A stretch of DNA of 64,000 bases from Xanthomonas sp. (GTDB lineage: Bacteria > Pseudomonadota > Gammaproteobacteria > Xanthomonadales > Xanthomonadaceae): assembly GCF_017163755.1 (NCBI RefSeq), contig NZ_JAFIWC010000017.1, positions 58,964 through 122,963 on the forward strand. The letters are read 5' to 3'. Below the pieces are notes generated by a model. That model was not told where the DNA came from, did not search any database, and worked only from the letters and a program-made list of their open reading frames with translations. A program made the position numbers and the translations under genes. Below, piece after piece: positions 44,665-53,879 of this stretch. Position 1 is the first letter of the stretch; each line of letters begins with the position of its first letter.

Positions 44665-45552
44665 ATGGCACGACGCAACCTCAACGACCTGTTGGCCTTC
44701 GTCACCGTCGCCCGGGAAGGCAGCTTCACCCGCGCAGGCGCGGTGCTCGGGGTGAGCCAGTCGGCGCTCAGCCAGGCGATCAAGGCACTGGAAGCGCGAC
44801 TGGAGATCCGCCTGCTGACCCGCACCACGCGCAGCGTGTCGCCCACCGCGGCCGGCCAGCGCCTACTGGAGGCCATCGGCAACCGCTTCGACGAGATCGA
44901 GTCGGAACTGGACGCGCTGACCGCCCTGCGCGACAAGCCGGCCGGCGTCGTGCGCATCACCAGCGGCGAGCACGTGCTGCACACGACGCTGCTGCCCAAG
45001 CTGACGCCGGTGCTGCACCGCTACCCCGACGTGCAGATCGAATTCGATGTCAGCTACGGATTCCGCGACATCGTCGCCGACCGTTTCGACGCCGGCGTGC
45101 GCCTGGGCGAAAGCCTGGACAAGGACATGATCGCGATGCCGATCGGGCCGCCGCTGCGCATGGCCGCGGTCGCGACGCCGGGCTATTTCCGCGACCGCCC
45201 GGTGCCCAAGGCGCCGGGCGACCTGACCGGACACCGCTGCATCAACATCCGTTTCCCCACCCACGGCGGCATCTACGTGTGGGAATTCGAGCGGCGCAAC
45301 CGGCAGGTGAACGTGCGCGTCGACGGCCAGCTGATCTTCAATACCTCGCCGCCGATCGTGCGCGCCGCGCTCGAGGGGCTCGGCATCGCCTTCCTGCCCG
45401 AGCAGGAATTCGCCCCGCACCTGGAGCAAGGACGCCTGGTGCGGGTGCTGGAGGACTGGTGCCCGCCATTCTCCGGCTACCACCTCTACTACCCCAGCCG
45501 CCGGCAGCATTCCCCCGCGTTCTCGCTGGTCCTGGACGCGCTGCGCCTTTGA
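44665..45552 (+). CDS. LysR-family transcriptional regulator
   Basis: A 295-residue regulator. The winged HTH is at about 5-63 (LLAFVTVAREGSFTRAGAVL then GVSQSALSQAIKALEARLEI), and the effector-binding domain is at about 90-290. It is divergent from the alcohol dehydrogenase gene, the standard arrangement for a LysR activator of the adjacent ADH-hydrolase-MFS-cyclophilin module. ATG at 44665. Effector unknown; aldehyde or electrophile stress is plausible given the target genes. Confidence 0.93.
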   Translation: MARRNLNDLLAFVTVAREGSFTRAGAVLGVSQSALSQAIKALEARLEIRLLTRTTRSVSPTAAGQRLLEAIGNRFDEIESELDALTALRDKPAGVVRITSGEHVLHTTLLPKLTPVLHRYPDVQIEFDVSYGFRDIVADRFDAGVRLGESLDKDMIAMPIGPPLRMAAVATPGYFRDRPVPKAPGDLTGHRCINIRFPTHGGIYVWEFERRNRQVNVRVDGQLIFNTSPPIVRAALEGLGIAFLPEQEFAPHLEQGRLVRVLEDWCPPFSGYHLYYPSRRQHSPAFSLVLDALRL

Positions 45553-45625
45553 GGGTGCGGCGGCGCGGCATCGCGGCATGCGCGCGGCCGGGGCGTTCTC
45601 ACGCGGGCGGCACGCCCGCTGCCGC

Positions 45626-47542
45626 TCAGCGCACCGGCAGGCTGATGAAACTGGGCTGCTGCGGCGTGTGCCAGATCCGCTGCGTCGCCTTGCGGTAGTC
45701 GCCGGGCTTGGCGAAGAAGATGTTCGGCACGAAGCTCTGCGGATTGCGGTCGTACAGCGGGAACAGGCTGGACTGCACCTGCACCATCACCCGGTGCCCG
45801 CGCTGGAAGGTGTGGTTGGCGGTGGGCAGGCCGAACGTGTACGCCAGCGGCTGGTTCGGCGCGATCGGCTTGGGCGTTGCGAAACTCTCGCGGTAGCGGC
45901 CGCGGAAGATCGCCATCGACACCGCCAGCTCGTAGCCGCCCATCTTCGGGTCCGACGCCATCTCGTCCGGATACACATCGATCAGCTTCACCACCCAGTC
46001 GCTGTCGCTGCCGGTGGTGGACGCCTGCAGGTTCACCGCCGGCGCGCCGGCGATGCGCAGCGGCTCGCGCAGCGGCTCGCTGACGAAGGTCAGCACGTCC
46101 GGGCGGCCGTCGACGAAACGCTGGTCGCGCACCAGCCAGGTGGTCCACATGTCGCGGTCGGAGAAGTCCACCGGACGCGGCACGAACGGCACCGGCTTGG
46201 CCGGGTCGGACACGTATTCCTCGTATTCGGCCTGCCCCGCGACCGGCGCGTCGAACGACAGCTTGCCGCCGGCGAGCAGGTACAGCGGACGCGAACTCGC
46301 CTGGCAGCCCTGGTCGCAGCTGCGCGGCCACTGCGCCAAGCGGTCCCAGCGGTTCTCGCCGGTGTCGTAGATGAACACCGGCGGCGTGTCCGCCTTGGGC
46401 GCGCCGTCGACCAGGTACTGGTCGAAGAACGGCTTGAGCACGTCGCGGCGGAACTGCAGCGCGGTATCGCCGTCGAACTTCAACGCGCCCAGCGAGGAAC
46501 CGTCGTAGTTGACCTGGCTGTGCCGCCACGGCCCCATCACCAGGTAGTTGAGGTCGTTGCCGGCGTCGCGCGGCTCCATCGCCGCATAGCTGTGGATCGC
46601 GCCCCACATGTCCTCCTGGTCCCACAGGCCCTGCAGCCACATCGTCGGCACCTTCAGCGGCGTGGCGGCCATCACCTTGTCCAGCGCCTGCTGCTGCCAG
46701 TAGCTGTCGTAGGCCGGATGCTCGCTGAGCTTGTGCCACCACGGCAGCTGCTCCAGCCCGGCGGCCCGGGCGTAGTCGCCGGCCGAGCCGGCGCGCAGGA
46801 AATTGCTGTAGTCGTCGTAGCCCTGGCGCGGGATCGAAGCGCCCTTGCCGCGCTCGCTGAGCTGGCCGGTAAAGTAGTCGAAGTTGATCTGGCGGAAGGC
46901 GCCGTAGTTGAACCAGTCGTCGCCCATCCAGCCGTCGATCATCGGGCTCTGCGGCGCGGCCACCTTCAACGCCGGATGCGGATCGGTCAGCGCCATCACC
47001 ACGGTGAAGCCCTCGTACGAGGAGCCGAGCATGCCGACCTTGCCGTTGCTTTCCGGCACGTGCTTGACCAGCCAGTCGATGGTGTCCCAGGCATCGGTGG
47101 CGTGGTCGACCTTGCTGCCGTTGAGCGGGCCGCGCAGCGGCCGGGTCATCACGTAGTCGCCCTGCGAGCCGTACTTGCCGCGGATGTCCTGGAACACGCG
47201 GATGTAGCCGCCGTCGACGAACACCTCGTCGCCCTGCGGCAGCAGGTCGCGCATGTGCGGCGAGGCCATCCGGCTGGCGCGGCCGCTGGCGTCGTAGGGC
47301 GTGCGCGTGAGCAGCATCGGCGCATGCTGCGCGCCCTTGGGCACCACGATCACGGTATGCAGCTTGACCCCGTCGCGCATCGGGATCATCGCCTCGCGCT
47401 TGACGTAGTCGTTGGCCTCGCTGGGGGCGACGAACTTCCTGCCGGTGATGTCCGGGGTCATCGGCGAGGTTTGCGCGGCGGCCGGGCCGGCCAGCGCGGC
47501 GGCGAGGACGGTGACGATCAGGCGGGCGGCGATGGGACGCAT
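45626..47542 (-). CDS. Alpha-amino-acid ester hydrolase (CocE/NonD family)
   Basis: A 638-residue secreted serine hydrolase. AEHs hydrolyse esters and amides of alpha-amino acids and can acylate beta-lactam nuclei. The ATG at 47542 gives a signal peptide (MRPIAARLIVTVLAAALAGP then AAAQ). The alpha/beta domain has nucleophile motif MLGSSYEGFTVV (about 176-187; Gly-x-Ser-Tyr-x-Gly is typical of AEH), Asp in GLWDQEDMWGA and His in MGPWRHSQ. The Glu-Asp in WDQEDMW plus an Asp-rich loop fit the AEH carboxylate cluster that binds the substrate ammonium. A C-terminal jelly-roll (about 400-638) follows. Close in length and motif to Xanthomonas AEH. Confidence 0.88.
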   Translation of the reverse strand: MRPIAARLIVTVLAAALAGPAAAQTSPMTPDITGRKFVAPSEANDYVKREAMIPMRDGVKLHTVIVVPKGAQHAPMLLTRTPYDASGRASRMASPHMRDLLPQGDEVFVDGGYIRVFQDIRGKYGSQGDYVMTRPLRGPLNGSKVDHATDAWDTIDWLVKHVPESNGKVGMLGSSYEGFTVVMALTDPHPALKVAAPQSPMIDGWMGDDWFNYGAFRQINFDYFTGQLSERGKGASIPRQGYDDYSNFLRAGSAGDYARAAGLEQLPWWHKLSEHPAYDSYWQQQALDKVMAATPLKVPTMWLQGLWDQEDMWGAIHSYAAMEPRDAGNDLNYLVMGPWRHSQVNYDGSSLGALKFDGDTALQFRRDVLKPFFDQYLVDGAPKADTPPVFIYDTGENRWDRLAQWPRSCDQGCQASSRPLYLLAGGKLSFDAPVAGQAEYEEYVSDPAKPVPFVPRPVDFSDRDMWTTWLVRDQRFVDGRPDVLTFVSEPLREPLRIAGAPAVNLQASTTGSDSDWVVKLIDVYPDEMASDPKMGGYELAVSMAIFRGRYRESFATPKPIAPNQPLAYTFGLPTANHTFQRGHRVMVQVQSSLFPLYDRNPQSFVPNIFFAKPGDYRKATQRIWHTPQQPSFISLPVR

Positions 47543-47819
47543 GGAACCTCCGGCGGTTGGACCGCGACTGTAGTCACAAGCGTGGCCGCGGGGAAAGTGC
47601 CGGGGCCGGGACGGCGTTCGCATCGCCTGCGCGCCGTCCGAACGCGTCCGCTCGCGGGTCGGCGCACGAGCGCGAGCAGGACCTGGAGCATCGGCTGTCC
47701 AGGCCCGCATCCTCGCGCGAGCGGCTTCGGTCGCGACAGGCCGGTCGGTAACGCCCGTCGCGACTGAAGTCGCTCCCACAGCGATTGCGCGGGCTGCCAG
47801 CACTCTCGGTGAAAAGGCA
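47543..47819. repeat. Intergenic REP pair
   Basis: No gene. Around 47727-47785 are two inverted REP arms of the GTCGCGACTGAAGTCGCTCC type (GGTCGCGACAGGCCGG and CGTCGCGACTGAAGTCGCTC), related to those at 12068 and 12883. The remainder has no recognised signal. Confidence 0.6.
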
Positions 47820-47999
47820 CTAGTTCGCCGGTGTGTAGCCGATCGCGGCACGGATCGCCGCCACTTGCGCGGCGTCGCACTGCGCCGGCGTGGCCGTGGG
47901 CCTGCCGGATTCGTCGGCACCGGTACACGGCGCGGGTACGGGTTGCGCGGCGGAGGTGCAGTGCTCAGGCGCCGCGCTCAGGCCTCGCGCGGGCGATGG
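47820..47999 (-). pseudogene. Possible C-terminal fragment of a small secreted protein
   Basis: Minus-strand codons upstream of a TAG at 47820 read PAPCTGADESGRPTATPAQC then DAAQVAAIRAAIGYTPAN, which has a protein-like amino-acid composition with two Cys. No start codon with a signal peptide could be found before the divergent diguanylate cyclase gene. It is either a relic or an unrecognised small gene; I do not know the family. Confidence 0.3.
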
Positions 48000-48067
48000 G
48001 GGATAATGGGCGTTTTCGGATGGGCACACCTGGCCGCCACGCGCCAGCGAAGGTCCTTGTTGCCGCC

Positions 48068-49225
48068 ATGATCGATGTCCCCACGCTGCTCGGCTACACC
48101 ACCGTCGTGCTGCTGTGCATGTCGCTGCTGGTGCTGGTGGTCCGCCCGCAGGCGGGCAAGCGCCTGTGGTTCGCGATGCCCTTCTTCGCCGGCGCCTGCG
48201 GCTGCGCATTCCTGGTCCAGCCGCAGGCGTTTCCCGGCAGGCTCGGCCTGCAGCTGGGCGCGTTCTGCATCACCCTGGCCTATGCGTTCGGCTGGCAGGC
48301 GGTACGCGCCTTCTACGACCGTCTGCCGAAATGGGGCTGGCTGCTGCTGCCCGCGGCGCTGTGGCTGTGCCTGGCGATCGCGGTGTTCGGCCGGTTCGGC
48401 TGGACCACGGCCAATGCGTGCATGCGCATCGCGCTGGTCTGCCTGTACAGCGCGCTGCCGGCGATGGAACTGTGGCGCCGCCGCAAGGGCGGCCTGCCCT
48501 CCGCCGGCCTGCTCGCCATCGTGTTCGGGATCGCCGCGGCGCTGTCGGCGCTGGCGGCGGTGTTCGCGCATTGGCTGCCGGCGCCGCTGGGCGCCGCGCC
48601 CACCCAGACCTGGGCGGTGGTCTTCTACAACGTGAGGATCCTGCTGCACGTGCTGCTGGCCGGCGCGCTGCTGATGGCCATGCACAAGGAGCGCGACGCG
48701 CTGCGCTACTACGACGACTCGGTGCGCGACCCGATGACCGGCCTGTACAACCGCCGCTTCTTCCAGCAGCGCTCGCAGCAATGGCAGGACAGCGGCGGCC
48801 GGCACCGCTCGGTGCTGTTCTTCGACATCGACCACTTCAAGCGCATCAACGACGGCCATGGCCACCGGATCGGCGACGCGGTCATCGTGCTGGCGGCGCA
48901 GGCCGCGCAACGCACCTTGCGCAAGGGCGACTGGATCTTCCGCTTCGGCGGCGAAGAGTTCGTCTGCGTGCTGCCGGACACCGGCCTGGCGGAGGCGAAC
49001 GCGACCGCCGAGCGGCTGCGCCTTGCGTTCATGGCCGACGCCAGGGAGGTGGAAGGTCGCCCGGTCGCGGCGACCATCAGCATCGGCGTGGCCAGCTCGG
49101 TCGGCGGCGTGCCCCGTGTCGATGCGCTGGTGGCCGAAGCGGACCGGATGCTCTACCGGGCCAAGGCCGACGGACGCAACCGGACCGCCTCCCTCATGAG
49201 CGGCGACCCGCCCGGTACCGCGTAG
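48068..49225 (+). CDS. Membrane-bound diguanylate cyclase (GGDEF)
   Basis: A 385-residue enzyme making cyclic di-GMP from two GTP. The N-terminal half has six hydrophobic helices (about 5-205) and no recognisable ligand domain. A short signalling helix (MAMHKERDALRYYDDSVRDP) leads into the GGDEF domain (about 222-375), with the active A-site RFGGEEFVCVL. The inhibitory I-site RKGD sits the canonical five residues before GGEEF, so product inhibition is expected. ATG at 48068. Stands alone, divergent from the upstream relic. Confidence 0.93.
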   Translation: MIDVPTLLGYTTVVLLCMSLLVLVVRPQAGKRLWFAMPFFAGACGCAFLVQPQAFPGRLGLQLGAFCITLAYAFGWQAVRAFYDRLPKWGWLLLPAALWLCLAIAVFGRFGWTTANACMRIALVCLYSALPAMELWRRRKGGLPSAGLLAIVFGIAAALSALAAVFAHWLPAPLGAAPTQTWAVVFYNVRILLHVLLAGALLMAMHKERDALRYYDDSVRDPMTGLYNRRFFQQRSQQWQDSGGRHRSVLFFDIDHFKRINDGHGHRIGDAVIVLAAQAAQRTLRKGDWIFRFGGEEFVCVLPDTGLAEANATAERLRLAFMADAREVEGRPVAATISIGVASSVGGVPRVDALVAEADRMLYRAKADGRNRTASLMSGDPPGTA

Positions 49226-49259
49226 TAGTGCTGCTGGCGCCGCGCGAGCGCCGCGCGGC

Positions 49260-50507
49260 TCAGTGCCGCACCTGGCCCTCGCCGCGCACCACGAAGCGCT
49301 CCACCGTCAGCGCATCCAGGCCCATCGGGCCATACGCATGCAGGCGCGTGGTGGAGATGCCGATCTCCGCGCCCAGGCCGAGCTCGCCGCCGTCGGAAAA
49401 CCGCGACGACGCATTGACCATCACCACCGCCGAGCGCAACGCATGGACGAAGGCCTCGGCATTGGCCGCGTCGCGCGTGGCGATCACCTCGGTGTGGTCC
49501 GAACCGTAGCGGCGGATATGCGCGATCGCCGCATCCAGGTCCGGCACCACGCGCACCGCCAGCACCAGGTCGAGGAATTCGGCGGCATAGTCGTCGTCGC
49601 TGGCCGCGGCGATGCCGGGGAGCTGCGCGCGCGTGGCGGCGTCGCCGCGCAGCTCCACCCCGCGCGACTGCAACGCCTGCGCCGCCAGCGGCAGGAAGCG
49701 CGCGGCGATGTCGGCGTGCACCAACAGCGTCTCCAGCGAGTTGCACGCGGACGGGCGCGACACCTTGCCGTCCACCAGCAGCTTCACCGCCAGCTCCGGA
49801 TCGGCCGAGGCGTCGACGAACAGGTGGCACACGCCCTTGTAGTGCTTGATCACCGGCACCCGCGCATGCTCGGCGACGAAGCGGATCAGACCCTCGCCGC
49901 CACGCGGGATCGCCAGATCGACGATGTCGTTGAGCTGCAGCAGTTCGAGCATGGTCTCGCGGCGCAGGTCCTCGACCAGGGTCAGCGCGGCCGGATCCAG
50001 CCCGGCCTGCCGCAACGCGCGCTTCAGCGCCGCGGCGATGGCGGTGTTGGAGTGGATCGCCTCGGAACCGCCGCGCAGGATCACGCCGTTGCCGGCCTTG
50101 ATGCACAGCGCGGCGGCGTCGGCGGTGACGTTGGGACGCGCCTCGTAGATCATCGCGATCACGCCCAGCGGCACGCGCACCTTCTGCACGCGGATGCCAT
50201 TGGGGCGCACGTCGTCGCGGGTGACCTGGCCGACCGGATCGGGCAACGCGGCCACTTCGCGCAGCGCCGCGGCGACGCCGGCCAGGCGCGTGCGGTCCAG
50301 GCTCAGCCGGTCGAGCATCGCCGCGCTGGTGGCCTTGTCGCGCGCCGCCGCAAGGTCGCGCCCATTGGCGGCCAGGATCGCGTCGGCGTCGGCCTCCAGC
50401 GCCGCGGCCATCGCCTCGAGCAGCTCGCGCTTGGCGGCGGAGGACAGCTGCGCCAGCGCCTGCGCGGCGTCGCGGCATTGCAGGGCCAGGCGTTTGATCT
50501 CACTCAT
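49260..50507 (-). CDS. proA: Gamma-glutamyl phosphate reductase
   Basis: Second step of proline synthesis: gamma-glutamyl phosphate + NADPH to glutamate-5-semialdehyde. The 415 residues are an aldehyde-dehydrogenase fold: [20 protein letters not shown] (about 120-139), [11 protein letters not shown], catalytic Cys in [14 protein letters not shown] (about 250-263) and [10 protein letters not shown]. Last gene of the arginine/proline cluster, separated from proB by a heptad inverted repeat. ATG at 50507. Confidence 0.96.
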   Translation of the reverse strand: MSEIKRLALQCRDAAQALAQLSSAAKRELLEAMAAALEADADAILAANGRDLAAARDKATSAAMLDRLSLDRTRLAGVAAALREVAALPDPVGQVTRDDVRPNGIRVQKVRVPLGVIAMIYEARPNVTADAAALCIKAGNGVILRGGSEAIHSNTAIAAALKRALRQAGLDPAALTLVEDLRRETMLELLQLNDIVDLAIPRGGEGLIRFVAEHARVPVIKHYKGVCHLFVDASADPELAVKLLVDGKVSRPSACNSLETLLVHADIAARFLPLAAQALQSRGVELRGDAATRAQLPGIAAASDDDYAAEFLDLVLAVRVVPDLDAAIAHIRRYGSDHTEVIATRDAANAEAFVHALRSAVVMVNASSRFSDGGELGLGAEIGISTTRLHAYGPMGLDALTVERFVVRGEGQVRH

Positions 50508-50523
50508 GGATCGGTCCTTTTGG

Positions 50524-50622
50524 CGGGGCTCGGGACTGGGGACTCGGGACTCGGAGAAGCCGGGGGATCGGCGGCGGACGAGCCGCTTTTCCGGGTCCCG
50601 GGTCCCCAGTCCCGAACCCCGG
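50524..50622. repeat. Heptad inverted repeat between proB and proA
   Basis: The left arm of GGGACT/GGGACTC units (50524-50554) and the right arm of GGGTCCC/CAGTCCC units (50591-50622) are inverted around a 36-bp centre. The right arm ends 2 nt before the proB stop codon. Confidence 0.8.
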
Positions 50623-50624
50623 CC

Positions 50625-51782
50625 TCACAACAAGACCATATCGTCGCGATGCACCACGTTCTCGCCATAGCTATACCCCAGCGCGGTCTCGATGTCGCGC
50701 GAGTGGCGGCCGGCGATGCGGCGGATGTCCTGCGCCGAGTACTGGCTGACGCCGCGCGCGATGCGCGTGTGGCCGTCGGCCGTGCGGCAGTGCACCTCGA
50801 CCATGTCGCCGCGGCGGAAATCGCCGTCGGCGCCGGTCACGCCGCCCGGCAGCAGCGATGCGCCCTTCTGCAGCAGCGCGCGCGCCGCGCCCGCATCGAC
50901 CAGGATCGCGCCCGGCTCCACCGGCGCATGGTGCAGCCAATACTTGCGCGCGGCGATACGGGTGCGCGGGGCGTGGATGCGGGTGCCGAGCAGGCGATCC
51001 TGCGCCAGCCCGCGCAGCACCTCGCCGCGGCGGCCGTTGAACAGGAAGGTGTCGATGCCGGCGGCGCCGGCCTTGTGCGCCGCCTCCAGCTTCGTGCGCA
51101 TGCCGCCGGTGCCGGCGGCGCTGCCGCTGCCGCCGGCCATCGCCAGCACCTGCGCGTTCAGTTCGGGCACGTCGTCGAGCGGATGCGCCCGCGGATCGCT
51201 GCGCGGATCCGCGGTGTACAGGCCGTCGATGTCGGTGGCGATGAACAGTGCGTCGGCATCGACCAGCGCGGCGACGATCGCCGCCAGGTTGTCGTTGTCG
51301 CCGAGCTTGAGCTCGTCCACCGACACGGTGTCGTTTTCGTTGACCACCGGCAACGCGCCCAGCCGCAGCAGTTCGCCGAGCGTGGCGCGCGCGTTGAGAT
51401 AGCGGCGCCGGTTGCGCAGGTCGTCGTGGGTCAGCAGCACCTGCGCCACCGGGCGTTCGAAGAAGCGCTGCCACAGCGCGATCAGCTGCGCCTGGCCCAG
51501 CGCCGCCAGCGCCTGCCGCGCGGCGATCGGCGCGCCGGCCTCCGGCTGCCGCGGCACCAGCGCGCGGCCGGCGGCGACCGCGCCGGAGGACACGATCACC
51601 ACCTCGCGGCCGGCCGCCAGGTTCGCCGACACGAACTGCGCCAGCCCCAGCGCGTAGCGCGGCGACAGCCCGCCGCCGTCGGCGGCGAGCAGGCTGCTGC
51701 CGACCTTGAGCACGGCGCGGCGCCAGGGCGGCAGCGCCTGCTCGACGAAGCGCGATGCGGGCGGAGGGGTGGGATCGTTCAT
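50625..51782 (-). CDS. proB: Glutamate 5-kinase
   Basis: First, proline-feedback-controlled step of proline synthesis (ATP + glutamate). The 385 residues have the amino-acid-kinase domain (about 20-270: AVLKVGSSLLAADGGGLSPR, IVSSGAVAAGRALV, VNENDTVSVDELKLGDNDNL, GTGGMRTKLEAAHKAGAAGI) and a C-terminal PUA domain (about 290-380). ATG at 51782 (MNDPTPPPASRF) is chosen; the frame extends further upstream but through yciI. It follows yciI by 20 nt. Confidence 0.95.
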   Translation of the reverse strand: MNDPTPPPASRFVEQALPPWRRAVLKVGSSLLAADGGGLSPRYALGLAQFVSANLAAGREVVIVSSGAVAAGRALVPRQPEAGAPIAARQALAALGQAQLIALWQRFFERPVAQVLLTHDDLRNRRRYLNARATLGELLRLGALPVVNENDTVSVDELKLGDNDNLAAIVAALVDADALFIATDIDGLYTADPRSDPRAHPLDDVPELNAQVLAMAGGSGSAAGTGGMRTKLEAAHKAGAAGIDTFLFNGRRGEVLRGLAQDRLLGTRIHAPRTRIAARKYWLHHAPVEPGAILVDAGAARALLQKGASLLPGGVTGADGDFRRGDMVEVHCRTADGHTRIARGVSQYSAQDIRRIAGRHSRDIETALGYSYGENVVHRDDMVLL

Positions 51783-51802
51783 GGGATCGGCCTGCGCCTG
51801 CT

Positions 51803-52063
51803 TCAGTGGACCTGCCACGCGTACACGGTGAGCTCGGAGGCGTCGTGCAGCACCAGCGGATCCTGCGCCACCAGCGCCCGCGCGGCCTCCAGGCTGGCGA
51901 CGTTCTTCAGCAGGTAGGCGCCACCGCTGCCGTCGGCGAAGCCGCCGGTCAGTTCCAGCCGGTCCTCGGCGCGCAACCGCGCCAGGAAGGCGCGGTGCGG
52001 TTCGATCACCTCGGCGCGAAAGCCCGGCTTGCGCATCGCCATCACCAGATAGAGCGTCTTCAT
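51803..52063 (-). CDS. YciI-family protein
   Basis: An 86-residue dimeric ferredoxin-like alpha/beta protein of the YCII family (YLVMAMRKPGFRAEVIEPHR AFLARL opening; final strand ELTVYAWQVH). The family has putative His/Asp catalytic residues (EPHRAFL is the conserved His motif) but no firm function. The ATG at 52063 overlaps the cupin stop (ATGA), so it is coupled to it within the arg/pro cluster. Confidence 0.85.
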   Translation of the reverse strand: MKTLYLVMAMRKPGFRAEVIEPHRAFLARLRAEDRLELTGGFADGSGGAYLLKNVASLEAARALVAQDPLVLHDASELTVYAWQVH

Positions 52064-52437
52064 CCCGGTCCCTCCAGCAGGTCCGTGGCGGCAGCCGGCG
52101 CCGGCTCGCGATCGCCATGGCGGTGCGGCGCCGACACCACCCGAAAGTGCAGGTCCTGCGCCGAGTCGTTGCGCATCTGGTGCGCGCAACCCGGCGCCAC
52201 GTGCAGCCCCTGGCCGGCGCCTAGCCGATGGCGCTGCCCGTCCAGCTCGAGCACCGCCTGCCCGGCGAGCACGTAGAAGAACTGCCGCGCGTGGCGATGC
52301 AGGTGGCGCCGTTCGGCGCTGCCGGGCGGCATGCGTTCCTGGATCACGCCCAGGTCGCCGCCGCGCAGCAGATGCCAACCGTCGCAAGCCTCGCCCCAGC
52401 GGTAGTGCTGTGCATTGGCGGTGTCGACGACGCCCAT
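52060..52437 (-). CDS. Cupin-domain protein
   Basis: A 125-residue single cupin_2 barrel. Motif 1 GSAERRHLHRHARQFFYVLA (about 39-58) supplies His ligands and Gln/Glu-like positions; motif 2 PGCAHQMRN supplies the second-site His. The substrate is unknown. It starts 1 nt downstream of the argH stop and overlaps yciI, so it is co-transcribed with arginine and proline genes although no role in those pathways is known. Confidence 0.85.
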   Translation of the reverse strand: MGVVDTANAQHYRWGEACDGWHLLRGGDLGVIQERMPPGSAERRHLHRHARQFFYVLAGQAVLELDGQRHRLGAGQGLHVAPGCAHQMRNDSAQDLHFRVVSAPHRHGDREPAPAAATDLLEGPG

Positions 52438-52438
52438 G

Positions 52439-53734
52439 TCAGCCCAGCGCTTGCCAACGCGCGCGCAGCGCGTCCAGGCGCAGGTCGGCGGCGGCGCCCG
52501 GCGACACCCGCGCGGCCAGGCTGGCCTCCGGCGTGCGCCCTTGCCCGGCGCTGTCCGCCGACGCCGCGGCGGCCTGGTAGGCGTCGCGGAACGGCACCCC
52601 GGCCGCGGCCGCCTCCACCGCCACGTCGGTGGCGTACATGCCCGAGTCGATCGCCGCGCGCAGCTTGTCTTCGCGCCACTCCAGGTTGGCCAGCAACGCC
52701 GGCAGCAGTTCCAGCGCGGCCAGGCCGCGGCCGAAGCCGTGGAAGATCGCGCCCTTGCTGCTCTGCAGGTCGCGGTGGTAGCCCGACGGCAGCGACAGCA
52801 GCTGCTCGATCTCGGTGCGCGCCGCGGCCACGCTGGCGTGGGTGGCGCGCATCAGCTCGATCACGTCCGGGTTGCGCTTGTTGGGCATGATCGAGCTGCC
52901 GGTGGTGTACTGCGCCGGCAGCGCGACGAAGCCGAACTCGCCGCTGGTGAACAGCGACAGGTCCCAGGCCAGCCGGCGCAGGTCCAGCGTCGCCCCGCCC
53001 AGCGCCTCCAGCGCGGCCATCTCGAACTTGCCGCGCGACAGCTGCGCGTAGACGGGTGAGACCTGCATGCGCGCGAAGCCGAGCGCGGCGGTGGTGTGCT
53101 CGCGGTCGAGCTTCAGGTTGACGCCGTAGCCGGCGGCGGTGCCGAGCGGATTGGCGTCCACCAGCTTCAGCGTGTCCTGCGCGCGGATCGCGTTGTCGAT
53201 GAACGCCTCGGCCCAGCCGGCCCACCACATGCCGGCCGACGACACCACCGCGCGCTGGATGTGGGTGTAGCCGGGCAGCGGCAGGCCCGATTCGGCCTGC
53301 GCGCGGTCCAGCGCGACCTCGGCGACCTCGGCGCTCAACTGCGCCACGCGCGCCAGCTTGTGTTTCAGCCACAGGCGCGTGGCCACCAGGACCTGGTCGT
53401 TGCGGCTGCGCCCGGTGTGGATCTTGCGCCCGGCATCGCCCAGGCGCTCGGTCAGGCGCGCCTCGATCGCCGAATGGCCGTCCTCGAAGCGCTCGTCGAG
53501 CACGAATGCGCCGCTGCGGAAATCCTCGGCCAGCGCCGCCAGTTCGCGCTGCAGCCCGGCCAGCTCGTCGGCCGACAGGATGCCGATGCGCTGCAGGCCT
53601 TCGGCGTGCGCGCGGCTGGCGTCGATGTCGTACAGGAAGAACTCGCGGTCCAGGATCACATCGTCGCCGGCCAGGAACGCCTGGATCTTGGCGTCGACGG
53701 CGACGCCGGGTTTTTGCCAGAGGAGGTTGGTCAT
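52439..53734 (-). CDS. argH: Argininosuccinate lyase
   Basis: Last step of arginine synthesis: argininosuccinate to arginine + fumarate. The 431 residues are of the fumarase/aspartase superfamily with the signature [12 protein letters not shown] (about 270-281, including the flexible catalytic Ser loop), [18 protein letters not shown] (about 109-126) and [16 protein letters not shown] (with the conserved THxQ-like His). The ATG at 53734 has AGGAGG-like bases upstream; the longer frame before it merely translates the heptad repeat. Confidence 0.95.
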   Translation of the reverse strand: MTNLLWQKPGVAVDAKIQAFLAGDDVILDREFFLYDIDASRAHAEGLQRIGILSADELAGLQRELAALAEDFRSGAFVLDERFEDGHSAIEARLTERLGDAGRKIHTGRSRNDQVLVATRLWLKHKLARVAQLSAEVAEVALDRAQAESGLPLPGYTHIQRAVVSSAGMWWAGWAEAFIDNAIRAQDTLKLVDANPLGTAAGYGVNLKLDREHTTAALGFARMQVSPVYAQLSRGKFEMAALEALGGATLDLRRLAWDLSLFTSGEFGFVALPAQYTTGSSIMPNKRNPDVIELMRATHASVAAARTEIEQLLSLPSGYHRDLQSSKGAIFHGFGRGLAALELLPALLANLEWREDKLRAAIDSGMYATDVAVEAAAAGVPFRDAYQAAAASADSAGQGRTPEASLAARVSPGAAADLRLDALRARWQALG

Positions 53735-53745
53735 TGGGATTCCTT

Positions 53746-53866
53746 CGGGACTCGGGACTCGGGACTGGGGACTCGGAAAGCCATTGGCTGCGGTCGTACG
53801 ACGCACAGGCGAGGCGAGACCGCTTTCGCTCCTATCGAGTCCCGAGTCCCCAGTCCCGAGTCCCGA
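53746..53866. repeat. Heptad inverted repeat between argC and argH
   Basis: Arms of four units each (53746-53776 GGGACTC type; 53836-53866 GAGTCCC type) are inverted around a 59-bp centre. They occupy nearly the whole gap between argC and argH. Confidence 0.85.
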
Positions 53867-53879
53867 CCACAACTACCCC

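Noticed and set aside
48068..49225. Diguanylate cyclase as a degenerate GGDEF receptor
   Set aside because: GGEEF is an active variant, and the I-site RKGD is intact, so an active, product-inhibited enzyme is the better call.
49263..51917. 884-codon plus-strand frame across proA and proB
   Set aside because: Antisense shadow of two well-conserved enzymes; composition is His/Arg/Gln-rich with no domain.
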